A stretch of 64,000 nt of DNA from NCBI GenBank assembly GCA_963711465.1, contig CAVQEG010000001.1, positions 1,302,001 through 1,366,000 on the forward strand, written 5' to 3'. The position numbers and the translations under genes were made by a program. Shown here piece after piece: positions 17,612 to 24,679 of the stretch. Source of the stretch: CAVQEG01 sp963711465. GTDB taxonomy: Bacteria > Bacteroidota > Ignavibacteria > OLB7. How positions within the stretch are numbered: position 1 is the first letter of the stretch; the number at the start of each line of letters is the position of its first letter. The notes under the pieces are model-generated. The model was not told where the DNA came from. It did no database searches and saw nothing but the letters and a program-made list of their open reading frames with translations.

Positions 17612-18322
17612 TCATCGGTGATGCGCACCGCGACCCGGCACAGAGAACCTGGTGAGCGTCGAGACGTAGGCGACCAGGAGGAACGCGGCCAGCGAGAGCG
17701 TTACGGCCGAAACGCCCGCTCCCATCCGCGGATGGCGAAGCCACGCAGCAACCGCACCGATGACTGCGGCCGGCGCGGTGAAGATGTCCCAGCTGTTGAA
17801 TCGCTCCACCCGGCCAAGGTAGATGCCGATGCCGGCAAGTACCATAGCGACCGCCACGAATCCCCACGAGACGACAGTGCCGTAGCTGCGCTCCACGATC
17901 CGCTGCATGCGGTGCAGTGAGGCGAAACCGACCACCAGTCCCGTCAGCGCGAACGATCCGACGAGCACGATGTCGAACCAGAACTGCAGCGTTCCCGGAG
18001 CGCCGCGCGCCGGATCGAACGACGTCAGATGAACGACGTCGGTGAGGATGTACGGAGCGTTTGGAAAGAACAGCAGCCACGCACCCCCGATGAGCCAGAT
18101 CGCAATGCGGGTGCCCGCCGTTGAGCAAACCGCAACCCGGTCGAGCGCCGAGGAGAGCATGAACGGTATCCAGGCGAGGAAGAGATTCCACGCCAGGAAC
18201 CGGTAGCTGATCGCGTCCGTGATGACGAAACGGACGCCGAGCAGCGCCAGTGCCGCCGTCGAGGCGATCACGAGAACCGCCGGGCGGTAGAACCACAGCT
18301 GCCGTGGGATGGAAACGGACAT
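17612..18322 (-). CDS. DUF1361 family integral membrane protein
   Basis: 236-aa polytopic inner-membrane protein with about six hydrophobic segments. Family landmarks are FLAWNLFLAWIPFML, LFFPNAPYILTDVVHL, and YLGRVERFNSWDIF, which are hallmarks of DUF1361. Function is unknown. Start MSVSIPRQ at 18322. It lies upstream of ugd on the same strand. Confidence 0.82.
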   Translation of the reverse strand: MSVSIPRQLWFYRPAVLVIASTAALALLGVRFVITDAISYRFLAWNLFLAWIPFMLSSALDRVAVCSTAGTRIAIWLIGGAWLLFFPNAPYILTDVVHLTSFDPARGAPGTLQFWFDIVLVGSFALTGLVVGFASLHRMQRIVERSYGTVVSWGFVAVAMVLAGIGIYLGRVERFNSWDIFTAPAAVIGAVAAWLRHPRMGAGVSAVTLSLAAFLLVAYVSTLTRFSVPGRGAHHR

Positions 18323-18430
18323 GGTGTCTGATCGTGGTCGAACGTGCATGTGAAACCGACCATACTACCGTCCAGATTCACACCAGTCCACGTTCTGCCG
18401 GCGCCGTCGGCACGCACTTGGGTGCGGCGA

Positions 18431-19798
18431 TCACCTGCCTGGCTGGTCAGCGGCGACCGCGCGGGCGACTTCTTCCAGCGCGCGCAGCACCGTCGGCAGC
18501 GGTATCGACCGCTCGCGTGCGATCCGGCGCGCCTCTTCGAACTCCACCGCCACGCGTCCCTCGCCCTTCGGATCGATACACTTCATACGGACGACGCCGT
18601 ACTCGGTCGGCACCAGAATCGCTTCGCGCGGCAGCTTCCTGCGGTTCATCTCTCTGTAGCGCACACCGATACTCGTCGTCTCGCGGTAGATGAGCTTCGT
18701 CAACTCGTCCAGCGCAGCCGGTGGTGCCACCACCGACAGCAGTGTCCCGGGTCGACCCCGCTTCATGACCACCGGAATCAGGAACGCATCGAGCGCTCCG
18801 AGCTCCATCAGTCGCTCGAGCAGATGCGGGTAGACCTGCGGGTTCATATCATCGATGTTTGTCTCGATCACCACCACCGTGTCCTGCTCCTCACTGCTGA
18901 GCCACTCGCCGACGACCAGACGGAGCAGATTGGGACGATCCGGCAGCTCACGCGTTCCCGCACCGAAGCCGACGCGTTCCACCTGTAGCTGTTCGGCCGC
19001 GAGCGTGCCGCTGGAGAGCGCTTTGATGATTCCGGCACCGGTCGGGGTGGTCAATTCGAATGGCAGGGCGGTCAATCGGACGGGAAATCCCTTCAGGATC
19101 TCGAGCGTCGCCGGAGCCGGCAGCGGCATCGAGCCATGCTGCGTATCGATCAGGCCGTGCGATCCCAGCGGAATCACCGAGGAGTACACACGCTCGACGC
19201 CCAGATGCTCCAGGCATGCCGCCGTCGCAACCACGTCGGCGATCGAATCGAGCGCGCCCACCTCGTGGAAATGCACCTCCTCAACCGTCACGTTGTGAAT
19301 TCTGGATTCTCCAATGGCAATTGCGCGGAAAATGGCTCGGGCACGGTCGCGAATGCCCTCGGCGAGTTCGCTGCTTTCAAGCAACTGCATGATGTCGGCG
19401 AAGCTGCGCTGCTCGCCGTGTTCGTGCACGTGCGACGACGGGTGGTCGTGCGGGTGTGAATGCGGGTGTGCGTGATCGTGCGGGTGTGAATGCGGATGTG
19501 CGTGATCGTGATCGTGGTCGTGCTCCTGCTCGAGGCCCGCTTCGTGCGAATGCTCATGGACGAGTTCACCCGCATCGCGGTCAGAATGCGGTCGGGGAAC
19601 GGTTGCGACGTCGAACTTGGTGGCGTGAATCGCACTGCGAACGATCGACCGAGTCGAGACGCGCAGTTGATCATCGTGGAATCCGAGTCGCTGCAGTGCA
19701 TCGGTAACCACGTCCAGGGGAACGCCGGCATCGAGAAGCGCGCCGACGGCCATATCGCCGCTGATACCCGAGAAGCAGTCGAAGTAGGCAATCTTCAT
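18431..19798 (-). CDS. larC: nickel-pincer cofactor biosynthesis protein LarC
   Basis: LarC is the CTP-dependent cyclometallase that inserts nickel into pyridinium thiocarboxylate mononucleotide, giving the cofactor of LarA-type racemases. The N-terminus MKIAYFDCFSGISGDMAVGA is diagnostic. Residues 81-128 are an extreme His-rich stretch (HDHDHDHAHPHSHPHDH repeats), a probable Ni buffer. The C-terminal half has ETNIDDMNPQVY and VVMKRGRPGTLLSVV. Some lactobacilli split this gene by a programmed frameshift; here it is one 455-aa frame. No larA, larB or larE is visible nearby. The start is ATG 19798. Confidence 0.93.
   Translation of the reverse strand: MKIAYFDCFSGISGDMAVGALLDAGVPLDVVTDALQRLGFHDDQLRVSTRSIVRSAIHATKFDVATVPRPHSDRDAGELVHEHSHEAGLEQEHDHDHDHAHPHSHPHDHAHPHSHPHDHPSSHVHEHGEQRSFADIMQLLESSELAEGIRDRARAIFRAIAIGESRIHNVTVEEVHFHEVGALDSIADVVATAACLEHLGVERVYSSVIPLGSHGLIDTQHGSMPLPAPATLEILKGFPVRLTALPFELTTPTGAGIIKALSSGTLAAEQLQVERVGFGAGTRELPDRPNLLRLVVGEWLSSEEQDTVVVIETNIDDMNPQVYPHLLERLMELGALDAFLIPVVMKRGRPGTLLSVVAPPAALDELTKLIYRETTSIGVRYREMNRRKLPREAILVPTEYGVVRMKCIDPKGEGRVAVEFEEARRIARERSIPLPTVLRALEEVARAVAADQPGR
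19451..19510 (-). repeat. two 30-bp tandem repeats coding the LarC His-rich linker
   Basis: Two adjacent 30-base units (19451-19480 and 19481-19510) differ at one base and encode repeats of the form HDHAHPHSHP. They are in frame, so copy-number change would lengthen or shorten the metal-binding linker without breaking the gene. Confidence 0.85.
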
Positions 19799-19880
19799 TG
19801 GCAGGGCAGGAGTTAGACCAAAGTCAGCAAGATAGGAAACGGGTACCGATGCAATCGTCAGGGCGGTGCTGTGACGGACG

Positions 19881-21206
19881 TTACGTGCCGGCGGAGGTAT
19901 CGGAGTCGTCGGGAAGCGCACCCGGCCGGGTGGTGAATCCGCCGTCCGGCGTCGGAAGAAGACCGTCACGCTGCAGTCCCAGAATGATCCGCTCGACAGC
20001 GCCGGTGCGTTCGTGGACGAACCGGGCGGCCGCGGCGCCGGCCTCGCGTCGCGATCGCTCGTCGCGAAGCAGCCCCCGGACCGTCTCATCGAGTTCCGAA
20101 CGGGTGTGGACGATGCGCAGCGCCTCGGTACCGGCCATTTCACTCGCGTCCCGCGACCGTTCGACGCGGGGACCGCAGACGACCGGAACGCCGTAGGCAG
20201 CCGCCTCCAGCACGCTGTGAACGCCGTCGCCGAATCCCCCTCCGACGTAGGCGATGTCGGCCAGCCGATACAGTTCCAGCAGCAGTCCCACCCGGTCGAC
20301 GACGATCGGCCCGGCCGGGTGCAGCTGGTCGGACTCCAGTTGCGACAGCGTCACCGATCCGGGAAACTGCGAGCGCAGCAGCGCCACGTGCTCAGCCGTC
20401 GGTTCATGCGGTACGAGCACCAGCGCCGCGGATCGTTCGCTGCGCAGGCACTCGAGCAGCTCCTCGTCGCGCGGCCAGGTACTGCCGGCAACGATCACGG
20501 TGCGACCCCGGACGGCGTCGGAGATCACCCTCGATGGCTCCGGTCCGTTCATCGCGCGATCGGTGACCCGGTCGTAGCGCGTGTCGCCGGTGACATACGT
20601 CGGCACTTCGGGGACGAGCCGATTGAACGACGCCCGATCGGCCTCGCTCACACAGTGGATCTCCGAGAGCAGTCCGTATAGACGCCGGAAGAAGCTCCGC
20701 GCCACGGGCCAGAATCTCGCCGAGTTCTCTCGGAGCACGCCGCAGACCAGAACCGTCGGAATTCCACGCAACCGCGCCTGGCGAAGGAATTCGAACCACA
20801 GATCGTACCGTACGACAATGATGAGGTCGGGCGAGAACCAGTTGAGGAATTCGCTCATCTCTCCCTGGCGATCGTGCGGCAGGTAACAGGCGCCTTCGAT
20901 CCAGGGATAGCTCTTCTGCTGTTCGAATCCGCTGGGTGAGAAGAATGACGCGGTGATGCGCATCGGAGCGTTCCCCGAGCGCAGGCGCTCGATGATCGGC
21001 TTCGCCTGTTCGAATTCTCCCACCGATGCCGCATGAACATGGACGCGGAACGCTCCGGCCTCACCTGGGGCGATCCCGCGCGCCAGCCGCCTCCAGTCCC
21101 CTTTGCCTCGCAGTCCGCGACGGATCTTGCCCGACCACAGCGCGCCGAGACGCATCGCCATGAGGAACAGCGGAAAGAGCAGCAGATGGTAGAGAAACAT
21201 CCACAC
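19881..21206 (-). CDS. waaA: 3-deoxy-D-manno-octulosonic acid (Kdo) transferase
   Basis: Inner-membrane glycosyltransferase that adds Kdo to lipid A precursor. The N-terminal membrane anchor is FLYHLLLFPLFLMAMRL. The family block HAASVGEFEQAKP holds the catalytic Glu, followed by FFSPSGFEQQ and the C-terminal nucleotide-sugar region GGGFGDGVHSVLEAAAYGVPVV. Length 441 aa is normal. Two bases separate it from the upstream gpsA stop. With lptB it indicates an LPS-type outer membrane. Confidence 0.93.
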   Translation of the reverse strand: MWMFLYHLLLFPLFLMAMRLGALWSGKIRRGLRGKGDWRRLARGIAPGEAGAFRVHVHAASVGEFEQAKPIIERLRSGNAPMRITASFFSPSGFEQQKSYPWIEGACYLPHDRQGEMSEFLNWFSPDLIIVVRYDLWFEFLRQARLRGIPTVLVCGVLRENSARFWPVARSFFRRLYGLLSEIHCVSEADRASFNRLVPEVPTYVTGDTRYDRVTDRAMNGPEPSRVISDAVRGRTVIVAGSTWPRDEELLECLRSERSAALVLVPHEPTAEHVALLRSQFPGSVTLSQLESDQLHPAGPIVVDRVGLLLELYRLADIAYVGGGFGDGVHSVLEAAAYGVPVVCGPRVERSRDASEMAGTEALRIVHTRSELDETVRGLLRDERSRREAGAAAARFVHERTGAVERIILGLQRDGLLPTPDGGFTTRPGALPDDSDTSAGT

Positions 21207-21208
21207 GA

Positions 21209-22207
21209 TCAGTTCCAGATCTCCTGCTTTGACTCCCGGGTCATCAGCTCATGGGTGGCCTCGAGTGGATCCTTGCCCTCGAAGAGCACGGCGTGGACCT
21301 GTCTGGTGATCGGCATCTCCACCCCGCTTCGCACCGCAAGTTCGTGCGCCGACTGCGTGGTAGCGACACCCTCTGCGACCATGCGCATCTCGGCCATCAC
21401 CGACTCGAGCGAACGACCGCGGCCGATCTGCTCGCCGACGAACCGGTTGCGCGAATGGCGACTGGTGCAGGTGACGACCAGATCGCCGAGACCGGACAGG
21501 CCGCTGAAGGTATGCTGCTGGCTGCCGAGCGCCACGCCGAGGCGCGTGATTTCGGCGAGCCCCCTGGTGATGAGCGCCGACTTGGAATTATCCCCGAACC
21601 CCAGTCCGTCCGAAACGCCCGCACACAGCGCGATCACGTTCTTGAGCGAACCGCCCAGCTCCACCCCGAGCAGATCGGCACTGGCGTAAACGCGGAACGT
21701 GGCCGAGGTGAACATCTCCTGCGCCCGTTCGGCACTGGCCAGCGACGGACTTGCCGCGACGACCGTCGTCGGCATTCCCCGCGACACCTCTTCGGCGTGC
21801 GAGGGTCCCGACAGACAGACGAACCTCCCGGATTCGACGCCCATCACCTCCTCGACGATCTGGGAGATGCGCATGAGCGTTCCCCGCTCGATTCCCTTGG
21901 AGGCGCTGACGACGAGTCTTCCGTCGAATGCGTTCGAGGGCAGCGTCTGCAGTGTCGGACGGAGAAACTGTGTGGGGGTGGCGATCACGACGACCTCGCA
22001 CGCGGCGGCTTCGGCTGCCGCGTCGACGATCTCTATCTCGGCCGAGAGTCGCACGCCCGGCAGGTACTCCTCGTTGCACCGGTCGTGACGAAGTCGTTCG
22101 CGCTGCTGGGCACCGTGCGCCCACAGCCGCACCCGGTGGCCGAGACCGGCCAGCAGAACGCCGAGGGTCGTACCCCAGCTTCCGGCACCGATGATACCTG
22201 CGTGCAT
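21209..22207 (-). CDS. gpsA: glycerol-3-phosphate dehydrogenase [NAD(P)+]
   Basis: Reduces dihydroxyacetone phosphate to sn-glycerol-3-phosphate for phospholipid synthesis. The N-terminal dinucleotide motif is GIIGAGSWGTTLGVLLA. Typical blocks are VSASKGIERGTL, LSGPSHAEEVSRG, GGSLKNVIALCAGVSDGLGFGDNSKSAL with the catalytic Lys, and LSGLGDLVVTCTSRHSRNR. Length 332 aa. It sits between plsY and waaA, a coherent glycerolipid/lipid A neighbourhood. Confidence 0.97.
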   Translation of the reverse strand: MHAGIIGAGSWGTTLGVLLAGLGHRVRLWAHGAQQRERLRHDRCNEEYLPGVRLSAEIEIVDAAAEAAACEVVVIATPTQFLRPTLQTLPSNAFDGRLVVSASKGIERGTLMRISQIVEEVMGVESGRFVCLSGPSHAEEVSRGMPTTVVAASPSLASAERAQEMFTSATFRVYASADLLGVELGGSLKNVIALCAGVSDGLGFGDNSKSALITRGLAEITRLGVALGSQQHTFSGLSGLGDLVVTCTSRHSRNRFVGEQIGRGRSLESVMAEMRMVAEGVATTQSAHELAVRSGVEMPITRQVHAVLFEGKDPLEATHELMTRESKQEIWN

Positions 22208-22223
22208 GCGCTGCGTCTTAGTG

Positions 22224-22263
22224 GGTGGTTCGATCCGGTAGGTGGTTCGATCCGGCAGGTGGT
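22224..22263. repeat. 17-bp direct repeat between gpsA and plsY
   Basis: Two full copies and a partial third of GGTGGTTCGATCCGG(T/C)A lie in the 93-base gap upstream of gpsA. The unit resembles a tRNA T-loop, but no cloverleaf surrounds it. Role unknown. Confidence 0.7.
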
Positions 22264-22300
22264 CCCGTGCGGCGGCGGCCGAAGGTGACTGCCGGCGCGT

Positions 22301-23005
22301 CTAAGCGCGCGGCGGCGATGGTCGGAACAGCCACAACTTGTAGAACCGATTCTCGCGCCCTTCCAGCAGCCGGCGGATGTTCGAGCGGTGCGTGAAGATC
22401 AGCAGCAGCGCCAGTCCGATGCTGAAGAACACCAGCGTCTGGTAGCCCTCGATGTGTACGTGGAAGAGGTTATACCGCACCAGGAGCGTGGTCGGAAGGG
22501 CAACCGCGGCGATGATCGAACCAAGCGAAATGTACCCCGAAGAGAAGACGACCATCAGAAAGATGCTGGCCGAGACCGCCACCTCCACCGGCGTGATGCC
22601 GATGAGCATGCCGACGGCCGTATTGATTCCCTTGCCGCCACGGAAGCCGGCGAACGCCGTCCAGATGTGACCGACAACCGCCGCGGCTCCCGCAATCAGC
22701 TTGACGACGGTGACATCCTCGAACGGCGTCGTGTTCCAGCTCAGTGCACTGTCGAAGATTGCGTGATTGTGGAACAGCATTGCCGCGATCGCCACTGCGG
22801 CAATTCCCTTGAGCACGTCGAGTATCTGCACCGCCAGCCCCGCCTTCCACCCGAGCACACGGAATGCATTGGTGCTCCCCATGTTCCCACTCCCCCGGTG
22901 TCGAATATCGAACCCGAAGAACAGCTTGCTGATGATCACGGCCGACGGGATCGAACCGAGCAGGTAGCTGAGCAGGATGACGAGAAGAATTCCCATTGGA
23001 GGCAT
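22301..23005 (-). CDS. plsY: acyl-phosphate:glycerol-3-phosphate acyltransferase
   Basis: Polytopic inner-membrane enzyme that makes lysophosphatidate from acyl phosphate and the glycerol-3-phosphate produced by GpsA. Catalytic motifs are SYLLGSIPSA, the GSGNMGSTNAFRVLG phosphate loop, and FRGGKGINTAVGML. About 234 aa with a start at 23005 (MPPMGILL); ATG 22996 is equally possible. It shares direction with gpsA and waaA downstream. Confidence 0.95.
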   Translation of the reverse strand: MPPMGILLVILLSYLLGSIPSAVIISKLFFGFDIRHRGSGNMGSTNAFRVLGWKAGLAVQILDVLKGIAAVAIAAMLFHNHAIFDSALSWNTTPFEDVTVVKLIAGAAAVVGHIWTAFAGFRGGKGINTAVGMLIGITPVEVAVSASIFLMVVFSSGYISLGSIIAAVALPTTLLVRYNLFHVHIEGYQTLVFFSIGLALLLIFTHRSNIRRLLEGRENRFYKLWLFRPSPPRA

Positions 23006-23307
23006 TTGTGTATGAGGGGCGAACACTGCGTGAACACGCGCGCGAGGCAATCAGGACGACACGCGACTATCGGGCGAAGTGCCGGTGCCGGAGAGGGCAC
23101 CAATGGCCCTGTGCCGTCGCGAACAGGCGCCAAAGATAACCGAAGAGGTCGTATGGGAACAACCCAGTAGCAGCCACCTGGGACAGGGTTGGTGCGGATG
23201 CCGTACGCCACCGTGTTGGTATGTTGCGACCGACCGTGCGCCGTCGTCGGGGAGGCGAGGCGCGCGCTTCGCAGAGCAAATTCTGACCCAATCTCAATCG
23301 AACAGTC
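23006..23307. other. intergenic region between divergent plsY and clpB-like genes
   Basis: About 300 bases hold the plsY promoter (23131-23163). An in-frame stop (TGA 23284-23286) lies just before the clpB-like GTG. Translations of this stretch show no remnant of the missing ClpB N-terminal and D1 domains, so the truncation does not look like a fresh break within this locus. Confidence 0.6.
23131..23163 (-). promoter_or_regulatory. promoter for plsY-gpsA-waaA
   Basis: Minus-strand GTTG, 21 bases, TATCTTTG (23131-23138) is a full TAnnTTTG match with the same -33 and spacing as the element upstream of the DnaQ-UvrC gene. It lies about 126 bases before the plsY start. Confidence 0.5.
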
Positions 23308-24645
23308 GTGGCAAAAGCAGATTCGACCGACGCACTGGCGGCCACCCGCAGTCGCCTCGAGGAAATCGACCAGGAGCTCGCGCAGCTGAGTGAACAGCGC
23401 GATCGGCTCAAGGCGCAGTGGAAGCTCGAGAAGGATCTCATCGGCGAGATCCGATCGATCAAGGGCACTATCGAGGAGCTCAAGACCGAGGCAGCCAACT
23501 ATGAGCGCCAGGGCGACCTCGGACGTGTGGCCGAAATCCGCTATGGCAGAATCACCGAACTCGAGAAGCATCTCGCCGAAGCGAACGAGCGGCTCGAGGA
23601 AGCGCAGAAGCAGACTCGTCTGCTCAAGGAGGAGGTCGATGACGAGGACATCGCCGAAGTGGTCTCCCGCTGGACCGGCATCCCCGTCTCGCGCGTGATC
23701 GAGTCCGAGCGCACGAAGCTCGTTCGCATGGAAGATCGCCTGCATCAGCGCGTGATCGGGCAGGATGAAGCGGTCGTCGCCGTATCCAATGCCATCCGTC
23801 GCTCCCGCGCCGGACTGCAGGATCAGGACCGCCCCATCGGCTCGTTCATCTTCATGGGCACCACCGGCGTGGGCAAGACCGAGCTGGCGCGCGCGCTGGC
23901 CGAATTCCTCTTCGATGATGAGAAGGCGATGGTGCGCATCGACATGTCCGAGTACATGGAGAAGTTCTCCGTCTCCCGACTGATCGGCGCCCCTCCCGGA
24001 TATGTGGGATACGAGGAGGGCGGTCAGCTGACCGAAGCGGTTCGTCGGCATCCGTACTCCGTCGTGCTGCTCGACGAGATCGAGAAGGCTCATCCGGAGG
24101 TGTACAACCTTCTGCTGCAGGTGCTCGACGAGGGCCGGCTGACCGACAGCAAGGGTCACGTCGTCAACTTCCGCAACACGATCGTGATCATGACTTCCAA
24201 CCTCGGATCGCATCTGATCCAGGAGCGGCTGGCGACGATCACCGCGGAAACGCGCGACGCGGTGATGTCCGAGCTCCGCGTTCAGCTCCTGGAGCTGCTG
24301 CGCAAGCAGCTGCCGCCGGAATTCCTCAACCGCATCGACGACATCATCGTCTTCAAACCGCTGACCGAGGGCGAGATCCGCCTCATCGTCGACATCCAGA
24401 TCGAACGGGTCGGACGGATGCTGCGCGCCAACAACATCGCCATGGAGGTGACCGAGGAGGCGAAGGACTGGATCGCGAGGCTCGGCTACGACATCGTCTA
24501 CGGCGCCCGTCCGTTGCGGCGCGTCATCCAACGCCATATCATCAACCCGCTGTCCACACAGCTGCTCGAGGGCGACTTCATCGCCGGTGACACTGTGCGC
24601 ATCCAACTCGATCGCGAAGGCCTGATCGAATTCGTCAAGGCGTGA
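23308..24645 (+). CDS. D2-only ClpB-like AAA+ ATPase (starts in the coiled-coil middle domain)
   Basis: The protein is collinear with the C-terminal half of ClpB disaggregase: residues 10-115 are the coiled-coil M domain, then the entire second AAA+ module. Walker A is GTTGVGKT (184-191, usually GPTGVGKT). Walker B is SVVLLDEIEK (251-260), the pore loop is GYVGYEE (231-237), and sensor/C-terminal blocks GARPLRRVIQR are intact. Length is 445 aa versus about 860. The N domain and D1 ATPase are missing. The start is GTG 23308, with an in-frame stop eight codons upstream, so no longer product is possible here. Whether it works alone, with a full ClpB elsewhere, or is a remnant is unknown. Confidence 0.88.
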   Translation: MAKADSTDALAATRSRLEEIDQELAQLSEQRDRLKAQWKLEKDLIGEIRSIKGTIEELKTEAANYERQGDLGRVAEIRYGRITELEKHLAEANERLEEAQKQTRLLKEEVDDEDIAEVVSRWTGIPVSRVIESERTKLVRMEDRLHQRVIGQDEAVVAVSNAIRRSRAGLQDQDRPIGSFIFMGTTGVGKTELARALAEFLFDDEKAMVRIDMSEYMEKFSVSRLIGAPPGYVGYEEGGQLTEAVRRHPYSVVLLDEIEKAHPEVYNLLLQVLDEGRLTDSKGHVVNFRNTIVIMTSNLGSHLIQERLATITAETRDAVMSELRVQLLELLRKQLPPEFLNRIDDIIVFKPLTEGEIRLIVDIQIERVGRMLRANNIAMEVTEEAKDWIARLGYDIVYGARPLRRVIQRHIINPLSTQLLEGDFIAGDTVRIQLDREGLIEFVKA

Positions 24646-24679
24646 AGTGCCCGCGCGCCGCTACCCCATCGATTCCCGC

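Noticed and set aside
19451..19510. Possible CRISPR or minisatellite array
   Set aside because: The units are adjacent, in frame and encode the His-rich linker of LarC; there are no spacers.
22224..22263. tRNA gene fragment suggested by GGTTCGATCC
   Set aside because: No acceptor, D or anticodon stems nearby; it is a short direct repeat.
22936..24606. 556-residue minus-strand open frame opposite the ClpB-like gene
   Set aside because: Antisense reading of conserved AAA+ codons; no independent motif.
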